This document shows, in pieces, positions 8,262 through 17,366 of a stretch of DNA of 64,000 nucleotides; position 1 is the stretch's first letter, and every line of letters begins with the position of its first letter. The stretch is taken from positions 2,108,001 to 2,172,000 of the forward strand of contig NZ_CP072333.1 of NCBI RefSeq assembly GCF_018127745.1. The letters run 5' to 3'. The notes beneath the pieces are model-generated. The model saw only the letters and a program-made list of their open reading frames with translations, was not told the origin of the DNA and made no database searches. This DNA is from Porphyromonas sp. oral taxon 275. Its GTDB lineage: Bacteria; Bacteroidota; Bacteroidia; Bacteroidales; Porphyromonadaceae. The position numbers and the translations under genes are program-made.

Positions 8262-9560
8262 TCATAATTGATTGAACTTACTCATGGCATTAGCCTTAAT
8301 GTCGTCCGCAATGTCGATGTAGGGCTTCATCGCCTTGTAGTCACTGTGCCCCGTCCATTTCATCACGACTTGAGGAGGGATACCCAAAGCAAGCGCATTA
8401 CAGATAAAGGTGCGTCGGCCAGTATGCGTACCAAGCAGAGCATATTTAGGAGTCACCTCATCGATGCGCTCGTTCCCTTTATAGTAGGTCTGGCGGATAG
8501 GTTCGTTGATACCAGCAAGTTCAGCAAGCTCCTTGAGGTACTCATTCATCTTCTGGTTAGTGATCACGGGCAGTGCCTTGTCGTGCTCAAATACCACATC
8601 CTGATACTTCTCCAGGATAGCCTTACTGTGCTTATTGAGCTCGATGACCAGACTGTCAGAAGTCTTGATCGTAGTGACTTCGATATGATCTTCCTTGATG
8701 TCGCTTCTTCTGAGATTGTAGACATCTGAGTATCGCAGTCCGGTAAAGCACTGGAAGAGGAAGACATCACGCACACGATCAAGCGACTGCTTCGCTGGAG
8801 GGATCTCGAACTCTCGAAGCTTAGTCAGCTCCTCCCAAGTCAAGAAGATGATCTTCTTCTGCGTATCCTTGAGCTTGGGCCTGAAGGTATCGTAAGCATT
8901 GTTCCTATGCATTCCCTAGCTGAAGCTCCAACGTAGAAACCACTTCAAGAAGCTGAGCTGCTTCCTGATCGTGCTATTGCGCATCTCGCGTACTTCTCGG
9001 AGGTAGCGCACATACTCCGTCAGACCAGCCTCGTTGAAGAAGGAGAAGCTAAGGTCTGCTAGGAAGGCTCTAAGGTGATTCTTCACCGCAACAAACTTCT
9101 CATAGGTGGCGTGCGTCCAGTCGTTCTGCCGACCACAGACACGTACGAACTCATCAAAGGCCTTGTAGAACTCTGCCGAAGCATCAAGCTTTTCGGAAGT
9201 CTGCTCCTCTTGTACATCGTCAGGGCGATGGCGGGCATTGAAGGCGCTCTTAACATCCACTGGGCTTGGCATGACCTCGGCCACTTCAAAGCGCTTGAAG
9301 ATCTCTTGTATCTCGGTGTAGTAACCCAAGAGAGCAGCGTTGATCTCTGAGGCTGATTGCTTAAGTTTGTTCGTGCATCCGTTCTTTACTCGTTGCTTGT
9401 CTGCATCCCATTTTGCCACATCGATACGATAGCCCGTAGTGAACTCTATCCGCTGGGAAGCAAAGTTCACTCGCATACGGATAGGGACGTTCTCAACGAT
9501 CAGGATACCGTCCTTCTTACGGCTCTCCAGAGCAAAGATGATATTGCGCTCGATATTCAT
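8262..9560 (-). pseudogene. int: Tyrosine recombinase (ICE integrase) with in-frame amber codon
   Basis: One continuous frame of 433 codons is interrupted only by a TAG at 8913-8915, between RWSFS and GMHRNNAYDTF. The N-terminal 214 residues hold an arm-binding region and the SAM-like core-binding domain. The part after the stop holds the catalytic domain with all expected residues: TGLRYSDV (Arg I), HTGRRTF (His-x-x-Arg), WTGHSD and the KPYIDI tyrosine. The Bacteroides integrase family matches in length. A single C-to-T change in CAG would explain the stop. Without suppression the recombinase is dead. It lies near the probable att site and reads into the element. Confidence 0.85.
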
Positions 9561-9565
9561 AATTC

Positions 9566-9587
9566 TCGGGTGTATAGTTTACACACC
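9566..9587. promoter_or_regulatory. Inverted repeat upstream of integrase
   Basis: GGGTGT and ACACCC arms lie directly before the integrase start. They could be an operator or a recombination-protein site. Confidence 0.3.
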
Positions 9588-9720
9588 CAAAGATGCACCC
9601 AAATAAGGATATCGCAAAGGAGATCCTTTGATACTCTACTTTAAGGCACCCACCCACATATACACTGATAAACAGCACTTTGACACCAAACAAGCATCTA
9701 TGATAGTTCAAGAGAAAGAG

Positions 9721-9734
9721 CCTCTCTCTCCGCA
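9721..9734 (+). other. Putative attachment site (tRNA-Ser 3'-end copy)
   Basis: CCTCTCTCTCCGCA matches 17312-17325 exactly and has the form of a bacterial tRNA-Ser acceptor 3' end. It lies 160 bases upstream of the integrase start, where an element end is expected. No tRNA body precedes it. Confidence 0.55.
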
Positions 9735-9764
9735 ATAAACCTTGATTTTCAAGGATTTACGATT

Positions 9765-9788
9765 TAAGTACACGAATAAGTACACGAA
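9765..9788. repeat. Tandem 12-bp repeat next to putative att site
   Basis: TAAGTACACGAA occurs twice head to tail. Short direct repeats beside an att core often bind the integrase arm domain. CCTTGA-TTT-TCAAGG lies just before it at 9740-9754. Confidence 0.45.
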
Positions 9789-9820
9789 AGCCCCAAAATT
9801 CATGCGATTTTGGGGCTTTT
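9787..9820. terminator. Intrinsic terminator, possibly bidirectional
   Basis: A 13-bp stem (AAAGCCCCAAAAT with its complement) and a 7-base loop end in a T run on the plus strand. The A run at its start gives a T run on the minus strand too. Confidence 0.7.
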
Positions 9821-9831
9821 CCGTTCACCTT

Positions 9832-10035
9832 CTACCATCCTCCCATCAACGCCTTTGTGAGACGCTTGATGTGGTCAGCCTGCCTGTTTATGATGTCATC
9901 CTTCTCCTCAACAAGCTCCTGCAACTGCTCTACCCTCCGCAATAGCTCTGCATGCTGGTCGCACTGATATGCCCCCCCAAATGTTGGTATAAGAACAGAC
10001 CAACCGTCGAATAGAGGACGATGATAATCGTTCCT
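9832..10035 (-). pseudogene. Fragment of a small coiled-coil protein
   Basis: The frame is open from 10035 and stops at 9832-9834. The tail reads QHAELLRRVEQLQELVEEKD and ends HIKRLTKALMGGW. The heptad pattern suggests a coiled coil, as in the C-termini of some small XRE regulators. No start codon is visible at its head. The family was not identified. Confidence 0.35.
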
Positions 10036-10065
10036 TTATGCGCCAGTTGGTCTGATATTTACTGC

Positions 10066-10395
10066 TTACTTACGATATTTACAGCATCCAGGGAGTTTGT
10101 CATAAGTGGCTTGTGAGGCTTTTATATTGCCGCTATCGTGGCCTGAAGCCGCTACCGCTTTTTGCACTTTCTTGGTATCTGTCTTGGTGTTGTCATACAC
10201 AAGGGTGAGCTTTTGCGCTTTAAGGTTCCAGGTAGCTGATAGAACTCCAGAAACAGATTTAGCCGCTTTTTCTATGCGTGGCTTACACATTTCACTACAG
10301 TTCCCGTTTACAGGGATTTCTGTTTTCACTGTTTTGGCCTGCATAGTTGTGCTCATGGCAACAACAGTAAGCATTGTTAAAATCACTTTCTTCAT
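10066..10395 (-). CDS. Periplasmic heavy-metal-associated (HMA) domain protein
   Basis: The 109-residue protein has a signal peptide (MKKVILTMLTVVAMSTTMQA) and one HMA-like domain. Its metal site reads NGNCSEMCKPRIEKAAKSV, a CxxxC variant of the usual CxxC. A second cysteine pair lies at the C-terminus (LPGCCKYRK). It resembles MerP-like periplasmic carriers and could deliver Cu(I) or Ag(I) to the efflux pump encoded just upstream. It is the last gene of the minus-strand operon, 17 bases after the adaptor gene. The metal assignment is inference from the context. Confidence 0.78.
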   Translation of the reverse strand: MKKVILTMLTVVAMSTTMQAKTVKTEIPVNGNCSEMCKPRIEKAAKSVSGVLSATWNLKAQKLTLVYDNTKTDTKKVQKAVAASGHDSGNIKASQATYDKLPGCCKYRK

Positions 10396-10412
10396 TTTCT
10401 TGTTATATTAAG

Positions 10413-11684
10413 TTATTGATCCATCATACTTTCTTTGCCAGCCAGCTGTGCACTGGCATCAACAGCGAAGGTTCCATTCGTCACAATCTCTTCGCCTTCA
10501 GCCAAACCATCCGTGATGACATAGCCATTGGATAGCGAAGGACCTAATGTTACACGTCGTAATCTGAAGGTAGCTTGCGTTTCTCCCGTGTCTTTTACAT
10601 AGACAATACTTCTTTTTCCTGTCCACATCACGGCACTCTTTGGCACGATAATCTCACCATGGTATTGCTTCATATTAGCCACAATGTTGCCAGTCAAGGT
10701 CATTTCGGGCTTAAACCATCCATTTGTATTATTCATTTCTACGCGCACACCAGCTGTCCTACTGGAAGAATCAATCATGGGATCTACGAAACTTACGCTA
10801 CCTGTGAACACTTCTCCAGGCATTGCTTCGGTAGTAAAGTGAATCTTTTCGCCAACATGAATAAATGGTAAGTCGCTTTCATATGCTTGGAACATGGCCC
10901 AAACCTTACCGAGATTTGCAATCTTCATCAACACTTGTCCTTGTTTGACATAGTCACCTTGATTGATATTCTTTTGAATCACAGTGCCCGAAGTATTTGC
11001 CTTCAGCGTGGTGTAGGGAGAGGCTTTGCGTGTATGCATCAGTTGATTAATCTGTTCTTCCGTAATATTCAGCAGTCTAAGCTTCTCAATAGCTGCGTCA
11101 ATCAGCGGTTTCTTTTGGGGCGATTCAGGGAAGTTCAGTGCTGCAATCAGTTCTTGTTCAATGGCGTATAGCGTCGGAGAATAGATTACAGCCAATGCTT
11201 GTCCACGACTAACACGGTCGCCCGACGCATTGATCAATAGTTTCTCGATGCGTCCTTCCACGTAAGATGACTGCGTTTGTTCTAAGCGCTGGTCGGGCAA
11301 TATCTTCCCGAATAGGCGCACTTCTTTGTTTGTTGCTCCGCTGCCAACAACCTCTGTCTCGATATTTGCCAATGCCACGGCCTCATCACTCATCACAATA
11401 GCATTGGAGTCGGTTGTTGTTGCGCTTTGCTTTTCATCGTTGACAGGGATAAGATCCATCCCACAGATGGGGCATTTCCCGGGGTGATCCTGTCTCACTT
11501 GTGGGTGCATGGAGCAGGTATACATCGTTTTTCCTCCCGAATGTTGGTGTGTATCTGTTGCGTGAGTGGTGCGGAAGAGGAGCCACCCTAATAGGAGTCC
11601 TATCGTCAGCGCAGCGGCAAACGATAGCAGGATATGTTTTCTTATAAAATCTTTCATCATCTTTTGCTTCTTTTGGCTATACAT
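10413..11684 (-). CDS. cusB: CusB-like RND efflux periplasmic adaptor with metal-binding N-domain
   Basis: A membrane anchor near the N-terminus is followed by a heavy-metal-binding segment with YTCSMHP and CPICGMDLIPV (residues about 54-80). Next comes the adaptor core: barrel-sandwich hybrid, helical hairpin, and a beta-barrel ending near KESMMDQ. The protein links the inner-membrane pump to the outer-membrane channel, and the extra domain fits Cu/Ag-type systems. Translation may begin at ATGATG (11660/11657, MMKDFIRKH) instead of 11684. The start is 4 bases after the TolC-like gene. Confidence 0.9.
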   Translation of the reverse strand: MYSQKKQKMMKDFIRKHILLSFAAALTIGLLLGWLLFRTTHATDTHQHSGGKTMYTCSMHPQVRQDHPGKCPICGMDLIPVNDEKQSATTTDSNAIVMSDEAVALANIETEVVGSGATNKEVRLFGKILPDQRLEQTQSSYVEGRIEKLLINASGDRVSRGQALAVIYSPTLYAIEQELIAALNFPESPQKKPLIDAAIEKLRLLNITEEQINQLMHTRKASPYTTLKANTSGTVIQKNINQGDYVKQGQVLMKIANLGKVWAMFQAYESDLPFIHVGEKIHFTTEAMPGEVFTGSVSFVDPMIDSSSRTAGVRVEMNNTNGWFKPEMTLTGNIVANMKQYHGEIIVPKSAVMWTGKRSIVYVKDTGETQATFRLRRVTLGPSLSNGYVITDGLAEGEEIVTNGTFAVDASAQLAGKESMMDQ

Positions 11685-11688
11685 TCTT

Positions 11689-12936
11689 TTACTTCACATC
11701 GCGTGCAAGGAGCTGGATAGCCTCTGCTGTGATGGTGTTATATTGCGCATTGGCTTCGGCTTTTAAGAGGTCGTAGTCGATGCTTTCGCGTGTCGTTTGA
11801 AGAATATCTGTGAGCGATGCCGCCCCCGTAGCATATTCTTTTTGCATCAGTTCGAGCGTTCTGTTGAGCAAACTCACCTCACTCTCATAAAGCTTCAATT
11901 TGCGTTTTATATCGTCAGCACGCTGTTCAATGCTGAGATATGTGCTTTGAAGTGCATCCAACTGACTTTGATAATTGTAGGCTGCGCTACGTTCCATGAG
12001 TTGTGCACTACGGATAGCCGACGTAATCTTTTTGCGATAAACGGGGATTGTGACGCTCAGCATGGCCATCACCATATCTTTTCCGTTCATGTTGGGCTCC
12101 ATTGGCATGTCAACTTTCCCATTGAGCATATATTGAAGTCCCACACCTATCATGGGCATACCTTTTGCTCTGGCCTGCTCTTCTTGTGATTTAAACGCCT
12201 TTTGGATAGCCGAATACTGTGCGAGTTTGGGATTGTTTCGTTCAATCTCTGTCCAATTAAAGGTGGGCATCTGCCGTAATGGGATGGAATCGGGTAGGGA
12301 CAAAGCTACATCTGGCTGCCGATGCAGCGTGATATTAAACTGCTGCTTTTGTAAAGTCAGTTGGGTTTCAAGACTTTCCGTTTGTTCTTTCAATCGCTCC
12401 TCTTCTGCATCAAGGCGTAATTGGTCACTCATTTTCGTGTTACGCCCTGAAGTATAGTTCTTATAAAGATAGATAGCCACCTTTTTAATATCGTTTAAAA
12501 GCGCGCGTTTCTGTTTTACAGCTTTCACCTTTTCTTGCGTTGCGAGTATGGAATACCATTGTTTCTCAACGTCGAAAGCTAACGATAAGCTTTTTTCGCG
12601 AAACTTCTGGTAGGACTCTTGCGCTTTATATTCCATTTGTTCGCGACCTGCTTTCAGTGTGCCAAACCATGGAAACATCTGCATAATGGTTATAGTTGTA
12701 CGCTGTTTTCCAAGGCCGACACTTAGCTGTGGATCGCTCAAGACACCCGCACCTTGCGCATTGGCCATTTGCGCCTGATAGGCCTGATATTCACTCTTCA
12801 GACCGGGATTGTTGCGTATTGCTTCGGCAATATACACGGCCAAACTATCTTCTTTATTGTCTATTCCTGTCGCATGAGCACTGCCATAGCAGGCGAATAG
12901 TCCTATGCATAGGAAATATAAAATCTTATTCTTCAT
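11689..12936 (-). CDS. cusC: CusC-like TolC-family outer membrane efflux protein
   Basis: I chose the start MKNKILYFLCIGLFACYGSA, which gives a normal signal peptide; an upstream ATG at 12954 would add six residues. The mature protein of about 395 residues has the outer-membrane efflux repeats: EAIRNNPGLKSEYQAY near the N-terminus and a second half from about residue 200, with long coiled helices. It forms the outer-membrane channel of the tripartite pump. Its start overlaps the cusA stop by 11 bases, suggesting coupled translation. Confidence 0.88.
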   Translation of the reverse strand: MKNKILYFLCIGLFACYGSAHATGIDNKEDSLAVYIAEAIRNNPGLKSEYQAYQAQMANAQGAGVLSDPQLSVGLGKQRTTITIMQMFPWFGTLKAGREQMEYKAQESYQKFREKSLSLAFDVEKQWYSILATQEKVKAVKQKRALLNDIKKVAIYLYKNYTSGRNTKMSDQLRLDAEEERLKEQTESLETQLTLQKQQFNITLHRQPDVALSLPDSIPLRQMPTFNWTEIERNNPKLAQYSAIQKAFKSQEEQARAKGMPMIGVGLQYMLNGKVDMPMEPNMNGKDMVMAMLSVTIPVYRKKITSAIRSAQLMERSAAYNYQSQLDALQSTYLSIEQRADDIKRKLKLYESEVSLLNRTLELMQKEYATGAASLTDILQTTRESIDYDLLKAEANAQYNTITAEAIQLLARDVK

Positions 12937-15900
12937 GCTCATTTTTGTTTGCAATCATACTTTTCTTTTGTTCACGTTTCAAGGCCGATTCACGCCACCA
13001 GCATTGGAAAACTGGCACAACAAACATTGTCATGGTCTGTATTAACATGCCGCCAAAGGTAGGAATGCTCATCGGAACCATAATATCTGAGCCCTTTCCT
13101 GTGGATGAAAGCACGGGCAATAGCGCAATAAGTGTTGTCGCAGTGGTCATTGCTGCTGGGCGAACACGCTTCATTCCGGCTTCAACAACAGCCTCGCGAA
13201 TCTCTAAAGGACTATGGGGTTGTCGTTTTAAGAACACCTGATGGATGTAGGTTCCCATCAAAACACCATCGTCTGTAGCGATGCCAAAGAGTGCGATAAA
13301 GCCTACCCAAACGGCAACACTGAGGTTGATTTGTCCCATACCAAAGAGGGTTCGCATATTCACTCCCGCGATATTGAAGTTAAAAAACCAGTCTTGTCCG
13401 TAGAGCCAAATCAGGATAAAGCCGCCCGCAAAGGCTACAAAAACACCCGAGAAGTGTATCATTGAGGCCATGACGCTTTTAAATTGGAAGAAAAGGATCA
13501 AGAAAATGAGAATCAACGTAATAGGAATGACTACCTGAAGGCGTTCTGCAGCATGAATCTGTTGTTCGTAAGTGCCCGTAAATTTATACGTGACACCCTT
13601 AGAAAGTTTAATCTTTCCATGAGCTACAAGCTCGTCAATGTGTTTTTGAGCTGCATGAACAACATCCACTTCTGCCTTGTTTCCCACCTTATCAAACGTG
13701 ACATAACCCATTAAAAACGTGTTTTCACTCTGAATCATCGTCGCGCCTTTGACGAAATCAAAGGTTGCCAGTTCACCCAAAGGAATTTGTGTTCCTTCGG
13801 CTGTTGGGACAAGTATTCCGTTTAACACATCGGGGTCGTCTCGCAATTCACGTGCATAACGCACACGAATAGGGAATCGTTCGCGCCCCTCAACGGTGCT
13901 TCCTTCAGGCATTCCACCGATAGCTGTCTCGATAACACTTTGCACAGTCCCCACTTGAATGCCATAACGTCCGAGTTTTTCTCTGTCGAGATGAATCTCT
14001 ATATAAGGTGCTCCTTCTGCACGATCATAATACACAGAGGATGAGTTGATGTCGGGTATCGCTTTCAAAGCCTTCTCCATTTGCAAGCCTGCCTGCTCAA
14101 TCGAAGCCAAATCAGGACCATATATCTTTAATCCCATAGGGGCTTTCATCCCCGTTGACAGCATCACTTGCCGAGTTGCAATGGGTTGTAGTTTCGGACT
14201 TCCTGTCAATCCCGGGAGATTAGCGGCCTTAACAATCTCTTCCCAAATGTCATCTTCGTTTTTAATCTCGTCTCTCCACAGACGTATATAGTCGCCATTC
14301 TTGTCGCGAATGCGTTTACCATCATCGTCCAATTGGTATTCGGGTTTGTAGTTGATGGTTATCTCATACATTTGAATGGGTGCCGGGTCGAGAGCACTTT
14401 CCACACGTCCCCATTTACCAACAACCGATTCTACTTCGGGAATGGCTTTTATGCGCTGGCCCAAAATCTTGCAATTCTGTATATTTTCCTCAACACCACT
14501 GTGGGGCATACTTGTGGGCATGAGCATGAAAGTGCCTTCATCTAAGGTGGGCATGAACTCACTTCCCGTCTTTGTCCAAATCATTCCGCCGGCAATCAGG
14601 GTTAATATGGGGATAGACATAAACTTCCATCGGTGGTTTAAACACCAACGAAGGATTTGCTCATACTTGAGCACTAGAAGCCAAAGGATAGATAGGATGG
14701 CCCCCACAGTAACGATAACGAACAGTAAATTGAGTAACATTCCATTCTGTGGCCCTAAAGGAAGCCACACACTTGAAAGCTCATAGGTAGCTAAAAGCAC
14801 CACAATGGCAATAATCAGCATGTTGGTGCTGACTGTCCAATGCATGATTTTGAAGGTGCGCGGCACTCGTTTTTTTAAAATTTTCAATGCCCATCGTTTT
14901 GGAATCCTTAGTGAGAAAATCCAGTAAGCTAACGTCGGGAGGATTAAAATGCCTAAAAGCAGGGCCAATAATAGGGCAAAAGTCTTTGTGAAAGCCAATG
15001 GATGAAACATCTTTCCCTCTTGTGCCTGCATGGCAAATACGGGTAGAAAGCTGATAACCGTAGTGCCCATGCCCGTCATAACTGCCCCCGAAACCTCATG
15101 AACAGCATTCAAAATCAATGCTTCTAATTGCTTACCGCGGGCATTGGGAGCAGTGCTCAGATGACGAACCACATTTTCCATGAACACAACTCCTACGTCA
15201 ACCATCACACCAATGGCTATAGCGATACCACTGAGTGCCACGATATTGGCTTCAATCCCGAAGAGTTTCATGATGATAAACGTGGTTAATACAGCCAAAG
15301 GCAGCATGGTTGCAATCACGAAAGAAGCGCGTAGGTTGAGCACCAGGATAAGAACAACAATGATACAGATGAGAATTTCGTGCATCAGTGAGCTCTCAAG
15401 TGTGCCAATCGTCTCTTTAATCAATCTGGTACGGTCGTAAAAAGGTACGACGGTGACGCGTGATTTAGAGCCATCTTTTAACGTTTTCTCAGGCAGCCCC
15501 CCTTGCATTTCGGCAATCTTTGCTTTCACATTGTTGATGACGTCCATGGGATTACTGCCGTTACGTGCCACGACAACGCCGCCCACAGCCTCTTGCCCTT
15601 CCTTGTCAAGTCCGCCACGTCTGTCGCCGGGTCCAAACGAAACCTTAGCCACATCCTTAACTCTTACGGCCACACCATGGCGATCTGTGATGGCAGCCTC
15701 TTCCAAATCTTTCAGCTTTTTGACGTAACCGAGGCCGCGAATCAAATATTCTGCGCGGTTCACTTCCATTGTTCCCGCGCCTACATCGATATTCGAATTC
15801 TTCACAGCCAACATGACTTGTACGAGATTCAGGCCGTAAGCGCGCATGGCTTCGGGATTGAGATCGACCTGATATTCTTTTACATAACCACCTACTGAAG

Positions 15901-16486
15901 CCACTTCACTGACCCCTTCGGCCGAACTTAATTGGTATCTTACATAGTAATCTTGAATGGTTCTCAATTCCTGGGGATCCCAACCACCGGCAGGTTTCCC
16001 CGTTTTGGGGTTTCGTCCTTCGAGCGTATACCAATAAATTTGGCCTAATGCCGTGGCATCTGGCCCGAGTGTTGGTTTCACTCCTTCGGGCAATAAACCG
16101 GCAGAAAGCGAGTTAAGTTTTTCCAAAATGCGTGACCGGCTCCAATAAAAGTCGACACCATCATTAAAAATAATATAGATAAATGACATGCCGAACATCG
16201 ACGTTGACCGAATGGTCTTGACACCGGGAATTCCTAATAATGCCGTTGTTAGGGGGTATGTGACTTGCTCTTGAATATCTTTTGGCGAGCGCCCCATCCA
16301 ATCTGTTGCGATGATTTGTTGGTTATCACCAATGTCGGGGATAGCATCTACAGCCACAGGATTGCGTGGTATGAAACCGCTATGCCAGTTAAAGGGGACG
16401 GTAGACAGCCCACCTATTATAATCAATATCAACACAAGTGCCGTGATTAAACGGTTGTGAAGAAAGTATCCAATAATTTTGTGCAT
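12926..16486 (-). CDS. cusA: CusA/CzcA-type heavy-metal RND efflux pump
   Basis: The 1186-residue protein has the HME-RND layout: first membrane helix at residues 10-28, porter loop, helices 2-7 from about 365 to 520, second loop, and helices 8-12 near the C-terminus. The proton-relay helix reads GIAIAIGVMVDVGVVFMENV. The ALGQIYWYTLEG and PTLDEGTFMLMPTSMP segments are typical of CusA. It exports metal ions, probably Cu(I)/Ag(I), by proton antiport. It is the first gene of the operon cusA-cusC-cusB-HMA protein. It is somewhat longer than E. coli CusA (1047) because of insertions around helix 7-8. Confidence 0.93.
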   Translation of the reverse strand: MHKIIGYFLHNRLITALVLILIIIGGLSTVPFNWHSGFIPRNPVAVDAIPDIGDNQQIIATDWMGRSPKDIQEQVTYPLTTALLGIPGVKTIRSTSMFGMSFIYIIFNDGVDFYWSRSRILEKLNSLSAGLLPEGVKPTLGPDATALGQIYWYTLEGRNPKTGKPAGGWDPQELRTIQDYYVRYQLSSAEGVSEVASVGGYVKEYQVDLNPEAMRAYGLNLVQVMLAVKNSNIDVGAGTMEVNRAEYLIRGLGYVKKLKDLEEAAITDRHGVAVRVKDVAKVSFGPGDRRGGLDKEGQEAVGGVVVARNGSNPMDVINNVKAKIAEMQGGLPEKTLKDGSKSRVTVVPFYDRTRLIKETIGTLESSLMHEILICIIVVLILVLNLRASFVIATMLPLAVLTTFIIMKLFGIEANIVALSGIAIAIGVMVDVGVVFMENVVRHLSTAPNARGKQLEALILNAVHEVSGAVMTGMGTTVISFLPVFAMQAQEGKMFHPLAFTKTFALLLALLLGILILPTLAYWIFSLRIPKRWALKILKKRVPRTFKIMHWTVSTNMLIIAIVVLLATYELSSVWLPLGPQNGMLLNLLFVIVTVGAILSILWLLVLKYEQILRWCLNHRWKFMSIPILTLIAGGMIWTKTGSEFMPTLDEGTFMLMPTSMPHSGVEENIQNCKILGQRIKAIPEVESVVGKWGRVESALDPAPIQMYEITINYKPEYQLDDDGKRIRDKNGDYIRLWRDEIKNEDDIWEEIVKAANLPGLTGSPKLQPIATRQVMLSTGMKAPMGLKIYGPDLASIEQAGLQMEKALKAIPDINSSSVYYDRAEGAPYIEIHLDREKLGRYGIQVGTVQSVIETAIGGMPEGSTVEGRERFPIRVRYARELRDDPDVLNGILVPTAEGTQIPLGELATFDFVKGATMIQSENTFLMGYVTFDKVGNKAEVDVVHAAQKHIDELVAHGKIKLSKGVTYKFTGTYEQQIHAAERLQVVIPITLILIFLILFFQFKSVMASMIHFSGVFVAFAGGFILIWLYGQDWFFNFNIAGVNMRTLFGMGQINLSVAVWVGFIALFGIATDDGVLMGTYIHQVFLKRQPHSPLEIREAVVEAGMKRVRPAAMTTATTLIALLPVLSSTGKGSDIMVPMSIPTFGGMLIQTMTMFVVPVFQCWWRESALKREQKKSMIANKNEHEE

Positions 16487-16601
16487 TGAATGTACTTGTG
16501 TACTTGTTATTTAACGACCTGATTTACCTCCTTATTTGCGAAGAGAGAGGGACTATACCGACGAAGCGTACAGCCCCATTATCACTTTTTAGGCAGTTTT
16601 A

Positions 16602-16609
16602 CAAATTTA
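16602..16609 (-). promoter_or_regulatory. Possible -7 box of the cus operon
   Basis: TAAATTTG on the minus strand fits the Bacteroidota -7 consensus TAnnTTTG, about 115 bases before the cusA start. The long leader makes this uncertain. Confidence 0.4.
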
Positions 16610-16638
16610 CAAGTGCTAAGATAATACGTATGCTTGAA

Positions 16639-16840
16639 TTATCCAAGCATTTCTCCGATATTTTTTATCCCAGTTGCCTTTACAATCGTTTTCTGGACCT
16701 CTTGAAACGCATTATACTTATCAAATAGACTCCCAGCGAGAGATTGCACTTGAGGAAACACCGAGTTTTCCAGCAAGATACTCTTGAGAGATGCCTTTTT
16801 CCAGGCGATTTTCCCTCAAAATCTGGAGTAACTCTTTCAT
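16639..16840 (-). pseudogene. XRE-family HTH regulator, frameshifted
   Basis: From an ATG at 16838-16840 the frame gives MKELLQILRENRLEKGISQE and then YLAGKLGVSSSAISRWESI, a clear XRE helix-turn-helix, then a stop. The +1 frame continues DKYNAFQEVQKTIVKATGIK and stops at 16639-16641. Upstream, HKLARNGLVELGCVYNFDY stays in frame with the ATG but follows a TAG, so the original protein was probably longer at the N-terminus. The gene is broken at two points. It may once have regulated the neighbouring efflux operon or the island. Confidence 0.7.
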
Positions 16841-17033
16841 ATAGTCAAAGTTATAAACGCATCCTAGCTCAACCAATCCGTTTCGTGCAAGTTTGTGCGC
16901 CTAATGCAAGAGGTCTTGCATCAGATGCAACATGATGCTATGTCGGGCTGCAATGGGACCAACATAAGATAGGGACTGAGCAGATCTTTTCATCATAAGT
17001 GCACGTGAATTTTCCCTAGCTACCCAGGAGACA
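16841..17033. other. Spacer with small palindromes
   Basis: Apart from the N-terminal remnant of the XRE gene, no gene is seen. ATGCAAGA-GG-TCTTGCAT (16904-16921) is a perfect 8-bp inverted pair. Confidence 0.4.
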
Positions 17034-17083
17034 CTGGTGCACGGTGCAAGCCCCCTATATATAGGGCTTGCACCGTGCACCAG
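17034..17083. repeat. Perfect 20-bp inverted repeat around a TA-rich centre
   Basis: Arms 17034-17053 and 17064-17083 are exact complements around CCTATATATA. No T run follows on the plus strand. It may be a recombination or regulatory structure of the island end rather than a simple terminator. Confidence 0.7.
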
Positions 17084-17149
17084 ACTGTGTAGCAGGGGCC
17101 TGAGTAAATGCTTATTATAGAGGAGCTTTGCTTATCGTTCGTTTTTCTA

Positions 17150-17157
17150 TACCTTTG
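17150..17157 (+). promoter_or_regulatory. -7 box TACCTTTG near island end
   Basis: It fits TAnnTTTG and points toward the right att site. No gene lies directly downstream. Confidence 0.3.
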
Positions 17158-17311
17158 TAACTAGGAAAAGAGAGCTGTTGCGCTTTCAATAGTCCGTCAG
17201 AATGGTAGTCAAGAGTCGGTCAAAAAACTGCTACATTTTTGCTACACTACCGATTGACTGGATTAGATAGACATCTGTGATACAACGAGATAAAGGGGAA
17301 TGGTACATTTC

Positions 17312-17325
17312 CCTCTCTCTCCGCA
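17312..17325 (+). other. Putative right attachment site (tRNA-Ser 3'-end copy)
   Basis: It matches 9721-9734 over 14 bases. A terminator hairpin starts 5 bases later, as expected behind a tRNA gene, yet no tRNA body precedes it. GC-rich chromosomal sequence begins just beyond. Confidence 0.6.
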
Positions 17326-17329
17326 GCAA

Positions 17330-17366
17330 GGGTGTAAACCGACGGCAACGTGGTTTACACCCTTTT
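17330..17366 (+). terminator. Intrinsic terminator behind the tRNA-end copy
   Basis: An 11-bp stem GGGTGTAAACC with its complement, an 11-base loop and TTTT. It was probably the original terminator of the target tRNA gene. Confidence 0.75.

Noticed and set aside
8081..8275. 64-codon plus-strand frame near the integrase end
   Set aside because: No similarity or ribosome site; the opposite strand holds a better gene fragment.
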